The notes under the pieces are model-generated. The model did not search any database and was not told the DNA's origin. It saw nothing but the letters and a program-made list of their open reading frames with translations. Position numbers and translations under genes: made by a program. Positions 1 through 5,101 of a stretch of 8,506 bases of DNA are shown piece after piece. Source of the DNA: Actinomycetota bacterium (GTDB lineage: Bacteria; Actinomycetota; Acidimicrobiia; Spongiisociales; ZC4RG35); contig QGUS01000058.1 in NCBI GenBank assembly GCA_003242515.1, positions 1 to 8,506 on the forward strand, given 5' to 3'. Each line of letters starts with the position of its first letter. Position 1 is the first letter of the stretch.

Positions 1-462
1 ACGGGCGAGGGTCTCCACCTCGATCCGCCGGCCTGTGCGACCCGGGATGTTGTAGAGCATCACGGGGAGGCCGACGTCGGCGATGGCCCGGAAGTGGGCC
101 ACCAGGCCCTCCTGGGAGGGGCGGTTGTAGTAGGGCGTGACCGCCAGGATCCCGTCGACCCCCGCGGCGGCCGCCTTCTCGGTGAGCTCGACGGAGTGCC
201 GGGTGTCGTAGGTGCCGGTGCCGGCCACGACGAGCGTGTCCTTCTCCTTCACCGCGTCGACGACCGTGTGGTAGAGGGCGACCTTCTCCTCGTCGCTGAG
301 GGTGGGCGACTCGCCGGTGGTCCCGGTGACGACGAGGCAGTCGGAACCGTGGTCGGAGAGGTGCCGGGCGAGTCTCCAGGCAGTCTCGTGGTCCACTGCC
401 CCATCGGAGGCGAACGGCGTGATCATGGCGGTGGCCACGAAGCCGAAAGGCACGTTGGGCAT
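1..462 (-). CDS. dapA: 4-hydroxy-tetrahydrodipicolinate synthase, N-terminal half (partial)
   Basis: Cytoplasmic enzyme that condenses pyruvate with aspartate semialdehyde, the first committed step of lysine and diaminopimelate synthesis. The minus strand reads open from ATG at 462 for 154 codons to the window edge; the family is about 290-300 residues, so the C-terminal half, including the Schiff-base lysine, lies outside. Visible family motifs are FVATAMITPF (residues 8-17), the pyruvate-binding TGTTGES (46-52, T48 and T49 matching E. coli T44/T45), TPYYN with Y111 (E. coli Y107), and YNIPGRT (137-143) with Y137 and R142 matching E. coli Y133 and R138. ATG 462 is preferred because a TAGCCT hexamer ends exactly six bases upstream, the same geometry as other genes here; an in-frame GTG two codons upstream is possible but lies within that spacer. 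It is transcribed away from the redox gene at 533. Confidence 0.96.
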   Translation of the reverse strand, partial: MPNVPFGFVATAMITPFASDGAVDHETAWRLARHLSDHGSDCLVVTGTTGESPTLSDEEKVALYHTVVDAVKEKDTLVVAGTGTYDTRHSVELTEKAAAAGVDGILAVTPYYNRPSQEGLVAHFRAIADVGLPVMLYNIPGRTGRRIEVETLAR

Positions 463-468
463 GCCCAC

Positions 469-474
469 AGGCTA
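469..474 (-). promoter_or_regulatory. -10 element of a leaderless dapA promoter
   Basis: On the minus strand the hexamer TAGCCT (TANNNT type) is followed by GTGGGC and then the dapA ATG. The six-base gap places the predicted transcription start at or next to the A of the ATG, so the mRNA would have no leader; no Shine-Dalgarno sequence is visible. With a 17-bp spacer the -35 hexamer would be CCTGCC (497-492), a poor match. The call rests on the -10 and on repeated geometry, not on mapped ends. Confidence 0.6.
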
Positions 475-520
475 CCCCGGGGACGCCTCCGGGCAGGACT
501 CGGTTGGGGAGTGCCTCGGG

Positions 521-526
521 TAGCCT
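521..526 (+). promoter_or_regulatory. -10 element of a leaderless promoter for the redox gene
   Basis: TAGCCT followed by TCGTCC and then ATG at 533. The hexamer and the six-base spacing are the same as those of dapA on the other strand, and GGGTAGCCT (518-526) is the reverse complement of 469-477. No Shine-Dalgarno sequence is present. The -35 at a 17-bp spacer would be ACTCGG (498-503), which is weak. Confidence 0.6.
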
Positions 527-532
527 TCGTCC

Positions 533-1114
533 ATGGCAGTCACCTCAACCATGCTCCCCCTGGGCACCGAGGCGCCGGACTTCTCGCTCGTCGACGCGGT
601 CACCGGCGACAAGGTCTCCCTGTCCGACTTCGCCGAAAAGAAGGCGCTCCTGGTCGTCTTCCTCTCCAACCACTGCCCCTACGTGAAGCACATCCAGGAG
701 GGTCTGGCCCGGTTCTCCGCCGACTACGAGGGCTCCGACCTCGGCATCGTGGGCATCTGCTCCAACGACGCCGAGGCCTACCCGGACGACTCCCCGGAGC
801 AGATGAAGGTGGTCGCCGAGACGGTGGGCTACCGCTTCCCCTACCTGGTCGACGAGGACCAGGAGGTGGCCAAGGCCTACCGGGCCATGTGCACGCCCGA
901 CTTCTTCCTCTTCGACGCCGACCGCAAGCTGGTCTACCGGGGCCGGTTCGACGAGAGCCGTCCGCAGAGCGGCATCCCGGTCACCGGCGCCGACCTGAGG
1001 GCCGCGGTGGATGCGGTCCTGGCGGGCGACAAGCCCGCCGGGGAGCAGATGCCCTCGATGGGGTGCTCGATCAAGTGGCGGCCCGGCAACGAGCCCGCCT
1101 ACTTCCTGGGGTAG
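533..1114 (+). CDS. Peroxiredoxin-like thioredoxin-fold protein (PRX-like1 / AhpC-TSA type)
   Basis: A 193-residue cytoplasmic thioredoxin-fold protein of the AhpC/TSA-redoxin superfamily, probably a thiol peroxidase or disulfide-handling protein; its substrate cannot be read from sequence. It starts with the family's APDFSL (14-19) and has a -LSDF- strand. The active-site loop is NHCPYVKH (46-53), with C48 and no second Cys at the CxxC position. CTPDFFLFD (120-128) supplies the cis-proline loop and a likely partner Cys, and GCSIKWRPGNEP (177-188) is the C-terminal signature of the PRX-like1 group; C76 is a fourth Cys. There is no signal peptide. ATG 533 is chosen because TAGCCT lies exactly six bases upstream. 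The cyclophilin start follows the TAG stop by four bases, so the two are probably co-transcribed. This points to a protein folding and redox pair, an inference from context. Confidence 0.88.
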   Translation: MAVTSTMLPLGTEAPDFSLVDAVTGDKVSLSDFAEKKALLVVFLSNHCPYVKHIQEGLARFSADYEGSDLGIVGICSNDAEAYPDDSPEQMKVVAETVGYRFPYLVDEDQEVAKAYRAMCTPDFFLFDADRKLVYRGRFDESRPQSGIPVTGADLRAAVDAVLAGDKPAGEQMPSMGCSIKWRPGNEPAYFLG

Positions 1115-1118
1115 TGAA

Positions 1119-1625
1119 GTGAAGCGCTACGACTCCGCACCCGACTTCGTCATCGACCTCGACAGGAACCACCAGGCGACCCTCGACACCACGAAGGGCC
1201 GAATCGTCATCGACCTGGCCCCGGACCGGGCGCCGCTCACGGTGAACAACTTCGTGTTCCTCGCCCGTGACGGGTACTACGACGGTGTGATCTTCCATCG
1301 CGTCATCGAGGGTTTCGTCATCCAGGGCGGCGACCCGACGGGAACCGGACGCGGCGGCCCCGGCTACTCGTTCCGCGACGAGCTGGAAGGCCCCGGCGAG
1401 TACCGCCGCGGGACGGTGGCCATGGCCAACGCCGGCCCCAACACCAACGGCAGCCAGTTCTTCATCTGCCACCAGGACCTCGGCCTGCCCCACGCCTACA
1501 CGATCTTCGGGCAGGTGTCCGAGGGCATGGACGTGGTGGACGCCATCGCCACCACGCCGACGGACCAGAGCGACCGGCCCCGCGAGGACGTGGTGATCAA
1601 CTCGGTGACGATCTCCGAGAGCTGA
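1119..1625 (+). CDS. Cyclophilin-type peptidyl-prolyl cis-trans isomerase
   Basis: A 168-residue single-domain cyclophilin that catalyses cis-trans isomerisation of prolyl peptide bonds, probably in the cytoplasm because no signal peptide or membrane segment is present. About 20 N-terminal residues precede the barrel strand starting TKGRIVIDL. The signature FHRVIEGFVIQGGD carries the catalytic Arg (CypA R55), Phe (F60) and Gln (Q63); NTNGSQFFI carries Q111 and F113 equivalents. The Trp121 and His126 positions are replaced by the bacterial LPxxYT.FG form. GTG 1119 is chosen because it begins four bases after the redox gene's TAG and gives a standard length; the frame opens further upstream (to 1011) only inside the redox gene. 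The only ribosome-binding candidate is a weak GGGG, so reinitiation after the upstream stop is likely. A hairpin terminator follows. Confidence 0.93.
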   Translation: MKRYDSAPDFVIDLDRNHQATLDTTKGRIVIDLAPDRAPLTVNNFVFLARDGYYDGVIFHRVIEGFVIQGGDPTGTGRGGPGYSFRDELEGPGEYRRGTVAMANAGPNTNGSQFFICHQDLGLPHAYTIFGQVSEGMDVVDAIATTPTDQSDRPREDVVINSVTISES

Positions 1626-1632
1626 GCCTGAG

Positions 1633-1665
1633 GAAGAGGCCCCCGGCATCGCCGGGGGCTTCTTC
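1633..1665. terminator. Bidirectional hairpin terminator between converging genes
   Basis: A 15-bp stem (1633-1647 with 1651-1665) around the three-base loop ATC. The core GCCCCCGGC/GCCGGGGGC is perfect and the flanking GAAGA/TCTTC extends it, with one G-T wobble. It fills the 45-bp gap between the cyclophilin stop (1625) and the stop of the converging PEBP-like gene (1671), so it can serve both. The outer TTCTTC and GAAGAG stretches give only a modest U-tract in either direction. Confidence 0.82.
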
Positions 1666-1670
1666 GCGTC

Positions 1671-2300
1671 TCATGGAAGGAGTCGCGGGTTCGTGGTGTA
1701 GATGCCCGTGATCGTGGCCTGATCGAGGACGTGGCCCTCGATGGCGTCGAGCACGTCCTGGGCCGTGAACGAGCCGCTCACGTCCACCCGGTCCACGTCC
1801 AGCGCATACAGCGTGAACTCGTAGTGGTGGACGATGGAGTCGTTCCACGGTGGCGCCGGGCCGTCGTAGCCGTGGTAGGTCCCGCCCATGTCGGGATTGC
1901 CGGCGAACCAGCCCGTGTAGTCGTTCTTCCCCTCACGGCAGCCATGCGGGCCCGTGCCTCCAGGCTTGCCGCCGGGGGTCACGCCCGAGGAGAACTCGCC
2001 TTCGGAGATCTCCCTGAGGTCGGCCGGGAGGTCGACCGCCACCCAGTGGTCGAAGTAGACCCGGGGCAGGTCGGCCGGGACCTCACGGTCCTCCTTGTTG
2101 ACGTCCTCGCCCGAGCTGGGGACGTCACGGTCCCGGCACAGGAGGGCGAACGACCGGGTCCCCTCCGGTACCCCGTCCCACGCCAGGTGGGGGTTGAGGT
2201 TGTCGGAGAGGCGGACGTGGTCGGTCTCGGCCGCCGTGGCGAACGCGTTCCGAGCCGGGATCCAGCCCCCGTCCTCGAAGCTGTTGCTCCAGAGCCTCAT
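1671..2300 (-). CDS. YbhB/YbcL-family PEBP-like protein
   Basis: A 209-residue protein of the phosphatidylethanolamine-binding / Raf-kinase-inhibitor-like fold. Bacterial members are small-ligand-binding proteins of mostly unknown role. Evidence: NLNPHLAWDGVPEGTRSFAL (34-53) is the first PEBP block, CRDRDVP (55-61) replaces the usual DDPDAP, FDHWVAVDLP (83-92) is the central His strand, and the late block has YDGPAPP (145-151) followed by HHYEFTLYALD (158-168). It is longer than the common form of about 150-180 residues, through insertions at about 62-82 and a Gly-rich loop at about 106-145. No signal peptide is seen. TACCTT lies six bases before ATG 2300, so it can be transcribed from its own start just after the exporter's stop, although read-through from the exporter is also possible. 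Molecular role unknown. Confidence 0.88.
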   Translation of the reverse strand: MRLWSNSFEDGGWIPARNAFATAAETDHVRLSDNLNPHLAWDGVPEGTRSFALLCRDRDVPSSGEDVNKEDREVPADLPRVYFDHWVAVDLPADLREISEGEFSSGVTPGGKPGGTGPHGCREGKNDYTGWFAGNPDMGGTYHGYDGPAPPWNDSIVHHYEFTLYALDVDRVDVSGSFTAQDVLDAIEGHVLDQATITGIYTTNPRLLP

Positions 2301-2306
2301 GACCCA

Positions 2307-2312
2307 AAGGTA
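2307..2312 (-). promoter_or_regulatory. -10 element of a leaderless promoter for the PEBP-like gene
   Basis: On the minus strand TACCTT is followed by TGGGTC and then ATG 2300: a TANNNT hexamer with a six-base gap. The hexamer starts one base past the exporter's TGA (2316-2314), so an internal promoter appears to be squeezed into the 13-bp gap between the two genes. No convincing -35 is seen, and the -35 region would lie inside the exporter's last codons. Confidence 0.55.
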
Positions 2313-2313
2313 G

Positions 2314-3627
2314 TCAGGCGGGCTCGACCCCGGCGGCCCGCTCGGCCTCCTCGATCCTCCGGGTGTTGAACCTGGGGACGGCGTAGATCAGCATCGCCAG
2401 CTGGAAGAGGCCGGCGACGAGGAACGGGATCCGGAGCGACCACGCCCGGCCCACGAAGGGGCCGGTGGCGGACACCAGGGCTCCGCCGGCGATCGCGCCC
2501 AGGGACATCATCCCCCATCCGAAGAACCGGTAGACCGAGTTGACGCGGCCGAGGAGCTCGTCGGGGATGATCCGCTGGCGGAGCGAGACGGTGATCACGT
2601 TCCACACCATCGAGAAGAACATCCCCAGCACCATCATCGACCAGGCGAGCAGCGCCTGCGGGAACAGACCTATGACGAGCTGGGTGCCGCCGAACACGCT
2701 CATCGCCACGAAAAGCGTCGTGCCCCGGCTCAGCCTCCCCGCCACCTTCGAGGCGAGCAGCGACCCGAGGACCCCGCCGACCGCTCCGGAGGTGGTGAGC
2801 AGACCGTACTGGGCGGCGCCGAGGCCGAGGACGTCCTGTGCGAAGAGCACGAAGGTCGTCTGGGCCAGCGTGGCCAGGCAGTTCACCGTGCCGAGCGTGA
2901 TGGCCAGCGGCTTCAGGATCGGGTGGGACCACAGGAATCGGAACCCCTCCGCCAGCTCCTTGCGGAACGACCGCGGCGGTGCGTCGACGGCCCGGGCGGG
3001 ACGCCCGAAGGTCCCCACCAGCGTCGCCAGGATCACCGCGGAGACGGTGAAGGTGGCGGAGTGGACGACGAACGGGAGGACCAGCGCCAGGCCGATGAGG
3101 AGGCCGCCCAGAGGCGGGCCGACCGACTGGTTCATCACCAGCTCCACCGCCCAGAGCCTCCCGTTGGCGCTCTCCAGGCGCTCGGGGCCGACCACGGAAG
3201 GCATCAGGGTCTGCGCCGTGTTGTCCCGCACCACCTCGGCCAGGCCGAAGAGGAAGGACGCCGCGATCATCACGGCGAGGAGCAACGCCTCGTTGGGCGG
3301 GGTCACTCCCCCGGCGGCTGCTTCCAGCACCCCCGTGTTGGCGGCGACGACGGCCACCACGCCCAGGGTCAGGACCGCCCGGAACAGGTCCATGCCCACG
3401 ATCAGGCGCTTCCGGTCGAAGCGGTCGCTGAGCACCCCGGCGGGCAGGCTGAAGACGAGCCAGGGCAGCCGGCCGGCGAGGACCACGAGGCCGAGCTTCA
3501 AGCCGTCGCGGGTGATGAGGGACGCCAGCCACGGGTAGGCGATGGTGGCGACGCCGTCACCGAGGTTGGAGACGGCCGAGGCCGACCAGAGCTTCCAGTA
3601 GTTGCGACCGAACCCGCGTCTCTTCAT
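2314..3627 (-). CDS. MFS transporter, probable multidrug or siderophore-type exporter
   Basis: A 437-residue inner-membrane protein of the major facilitator superfamily, most like the MFS_3/EntS-type exporters; drug-proton antiport is the likely mode but the substrate is unknown. The pattern of hydrophobic blocks fits 12 membrane helices. The loop between helices 2 and 3 has motif A: G64-V-L-S-D-R-F-D-R-K-R (64-74). The N-terminal WSASAVSNLGDGV (14-26) is typical of the first helix, and a shorter repeat of the basic loop, SKVAGRLSRG, opens the second half. Its ATG overlaps the stop of the ArsR-type gene as ATGA (3627-3624), which indicates translational coupling and control by that regulator. 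The protein ends with a short charged tail. The start is fixed by the overlap. Confidence 0.92.
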   Translation of the reverse strand: MKRRGFGRNYWKLWSASAVSNLGDGVATIAYPWLASLITRDGLKLGLVVLAGRLPWLVFSLPAGVLSDRFDRKRLIVGMDLFRAVLTLGVVAVVAANTGVLEAAAGGVTPPNEALLLAVMIAASFLFGLAEVVRDNTAQTLMPSVVGPERLESANGRLWAVELVMNQSVGPPLGGLLIGLALVLPFVVHSATFTVSAVILATLVGTFGRPARAVDAPPRSFRKELAEGFRFLWSHPILKPLAITLGTVNCLATLAQTTFVLFAQDVLGLGAAQYGLLTTSGAVGGVLGSLLASKVAGRLSRGTTLFVAMSVFGGTQLVIGLFPQALLAWSMMVLGMFFSMVWNVITVSLRQRIIPDELLGRVNSVYRFFGWGMMSLGAIAGGALVSATGPFVGRAWSLRIPFLVAGLFQLAMLIYAVPRFNTRRIEEAERAAGVEPA

Positions 3628-4172
3628 GGCAGGTAGGGACGGTTGGTCGGGAACAGGGCCAGCATCAGGCCGTACACCCGGTCGCCGTCACGGGGCTGGT
3701 CGTTGAACTCGTTGGACAGTTCCATGAGGCGCTTCTCCCACTCCCTGGCCCGATCCTCGGAGATGCGGACGTATCGGATGGACGACATGCCGGGGAGGCC
3801 GGTCTCCGAGAGCGGGATCTCCTCCATGTGCCGGACCGCCTGGTGGAACGCGATGCCCACGTGTCGGCCTTCCAGCAGGCCCGTCAGGTCGTAGGTGCGC
3901 GCGGTGCGTCCGTAGTACTTCGCCTCGATCCCCCGCACCTTCTCCGTCCGGACCACCTTCACCAGCCCGTGGTCCTCGAGGATCTTCATGTGGTAGCCGA
4001 CGGTGCCCTTGGGCTTGCCCATGACCCCGGCGAGATCACTGACCGTGGCGGCCTTGTCGCTGAGCATCCCGATGATGAGGTATCGGGTCTCGTCGAACAG
4101 AGCTCCCATCTGCTCGGGACGCTCCAGCCTGATCACTTCCTCCAGGTCGTAATCGGGTATGCGGTCGACCAT
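3624..4172 (-). CDS. ArsR-type winged-helix transcriptional regulator
   Basis: A 182-residue DNA-binding protein, probably a repressor of itself and of the downstream exporter. After about 25 residues, LFDETRYLIIGML (25-37) begins the winged helix; TVSDLAGVMGKPKGTVGYHMKILEDHG (positions 43-69) is the helix-turn-helix, with recognition helix about 53-66, and the basic wing runs to KYYGRT (85-90). The C-terminal half (about 95-182), ending in a stretch resembling a ligand or dimer domain, is not recognised; no metal-binding CxC motif is present, so a metal sensor is unlikely. The frame can be opened to a TTG at 4208, but I prefer ATG 4172: the TTG is part of a TTGACG -35, and GACCAT lies six bases before ATG 4172, as in the leaderless genes nearby. 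The stop overlaps the exporter's ATG. Confidence 0.88.
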   Translation of the reverse strand: MVDRIPDYDLEEVIRLERPEQMGALFDETRYLIIGMLSDKAATVSDLAGVMGKPKGTVGYHMKILEDHGLVKVVRTEKVRGIEAKYYGRTARTYDLTGLLEGRHVGIAFHQAVRHMEEIPLSETGLPGMSSIRYVRISEDRAREWEKRLMELSNEFNDQPRDGDRVYGLMLALFPTNRPYLP

Positions 4173-4176
4173 GGCC

Positions 4177-4202
4177 GAATGGTCGGGTTTTCCCGACCAT
4201 TC
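4177..4202. promoter_or_regulatory. Perfect 11-4-11 inverted repeat, probable ArsR-type operator
   Basis: GAATGGTCGGG (4177-4187), TTTT, CCCGACCATTC (4192-4202): two perfect 11-base arms around a four-base A/T centre. The repeat ends four bases before ATG 4172 and covers the whole spacer and the -10 of the predicted arsR-exporter promoter, where a bound dimer would block RNA polymerase. It also follows the LLM gene's stop (4205), so a transcript hairpin is an alternative, but there is no U-tract after it on the minus strand. Confidence 0.72.
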
Positions 4203-4208
4203 CGTCAA
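4179..4208 (-). promoter_or_regulatory. Leaderless promoter of the arsR-exporter unit
   Basis: TTGACG (4208-4203) is a good -35; an 18-bp spacer leads to GACCAT (4184-4179), which keeps the two most conserved -10 positions (A2 and T6). Then six bases, TCGGCC, reach ATG 4172. The -35 overlaps the stop codon of the LLM gene (TGA, 4207-4205). The inverted repeat at 4177-4202 occupies the spacer and the -10. Confidence 0.6.
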
Positions 4209-5086
4209 ATCCGGCCGAGGGCGCGGGCCAGGGCCTCCACCGAGGGGGCGTCGATGGGGTCGAGGACGACCATGACGTGACCGATGCCCCGAGCCTCCAG
4301 CGTGGAGAGGGCCTCCCCCAGCGCCGCCACCGGCACCGGGTCGACGACGGGCCGCTCCGAGGAACCGGCCCTCCTCCCCTTCCCGCCCGGGGCCTGCACG
4401 TAGAGGGCGGCGGTCCGGGTCACCCCGGCCGGGTCCCGGCCGACCTCGGCGCAGACGGAGTCGACCTTCTCGAGCAGCGGCCCGATCCGGGACGGGTCGT
4501 TCCGGTAGTCGGTGTGCCAGGTGTTCCAGGCGTCGACGAACGGGAGCGTGATGCGGAGCATCCGATCACCGTTGGAGCCGACCATGAGGGGGATGTCCGG
4601 CCGGGGACGCGGGATCAGCTCCGACTCCCGGACCGTGTGGTAGCGGCCCTCGAAGTCCACGGCGCCCTCGCGGATCAACTTCCGGATGATCGTGAAGGCC
4701 TCCTCGAACCGGTCCACCCGGTGGTCGAAGGGGAAGCCGAAGGCGTCGTACTCGACACGGTTCCAGCCGGCGCCCAGGCCGAGGATCAGCCGGCCGCCGC
4801 TGATGTCGTCGACGGTCGCCGCCATCTTGGCGAGCATCGCCGGGGAGTGGAACGAGACCGACGCCACCAGCGGGCCAAGATGCACCCGCTCCGTGGCCTC
4901 GGCGAGCGCGGCCAGCATCGTCCACGCCTCACGCGGCCCCCGGGCCTCGCCGCCGTCGCGGTAGAGCAGGTGGTCGCCCACCCAGATGGAGTCGAGACCG
5001 CATGCCTCGGCGGTGCGGGCCACTTCACGGAGCTCCGGCCAGGTGACCGGACGCTCGACCTCGGGGAGCTGGACGCCTACGAGCAT
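4205..5086 (-). CDS. LLM-class flavin- or F420-dependent oxidoreductase
   Basis: A 293-residue TIM-barrel enzyme of the luciferase-like monooxygenase superfamily. In actinobacteria most such genes are annotated as using coenzyme F420, but the cofactor cannot be proven here. Family marks are the N-terminal VGVQLP (3-8), AEACGLDSIWVGDHLLY (26-42), HLGPLVASVSFHSPAMLAKMA (69-89), DDISGGRLILGLGAGW (93-108), then EYDAFGFPFDHRVDRFEEAF and the later RPRPDIPLMVGSNG, which contributes to the cofactor phosphate site in relatives. The C-terminal end (VMVVLDPIDAPSVEALARALG) is normal, so it is complete. No signal peptide. ATG 5086 has TACGAT six bases upstream and lies 15 bp after the stop of the lipoprotein gene. 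Its stop overlaps the -35 of the next gene; a role linked to the exporter (detoxification or modification of the exported compound) is only inferred from adjacency. Confidence 0.9.
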   Translation of the reverse strand: MLVGVQLPEVERPVTWPELREVARTAEACGLDSIWVGDHLLYRDGGEARGPREAWTMLAALAEATERVHLGPLVASVSFHSPAMLAKMAATVDDISGGRLILGLGAGWNRVEYDAFGFPFDHRVDRFEEAFTIIRKLIREGAVDFEGRYHTVRESELIPRPRPDIPLMVGSNGDRMLRITLPFVDAWNTWHTDYRNDPSRIGPLLEKVDSVCAEVGRDPAGVTRTAALYVQAPGGKGRRAGSSERPVVDPVPVAALGEALSTLEARGIGHVMVVLDPIDAPSVEALARALGRI

Positions 5087-5092
5087 CGGGCG

Positions 5093-5098
5093 ATCGTA
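5093..5098 (-). promoter_or_regulatory. -10 element of a leaderless promoter for the LLM gene
   Basis: On the minus strand TACGAT is followed by CGCCCG and then ATG 5086. It lies in the 15-bp gap after the lipoprotein gene's TGA (5104-5102), so the oxidoreductase can be transcribed from its own start even though it follows the upstream gene closely. No Shine-Dalgarno sequence is present in the gap. Confidence 0.58.
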
Positions 5099-5101
5099 GG
5101 T

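Noticed and set aside
94..1122. Long plus-strand frame crossing dapA and the redox gene
   Set aside because: It spans the divergent promoter region and both genes in the wrong frame; the translation is Arg/Gly/Pro-rich without domains.
2297..3532. Minus-strand frame of about 410 codons overlapping the exporter
   Set aside because: It is the exporter read in another frame, giving Arg/Pro/Gly-rich low-complexity protein. The exporter's frame has clear membrane helices and MFS motif A.
3644..3651. TGGTCGGG, a half-site of the palindrome, upstream of the exporter start
   Set aside because: Only eight bases match, there is no second arm, and similar GGTCGGG strings occur elsewhere in this GC-rich window.
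4173..4208. TTG at 4208 as the start of the ArsR-type gene
   Set aside because: The TTG lies in a TTGACG -35 and in the LLM stop, and the added residues would be coded by the palindrome. ATG 4172 fits the leaderless spacing, so it is the better start.
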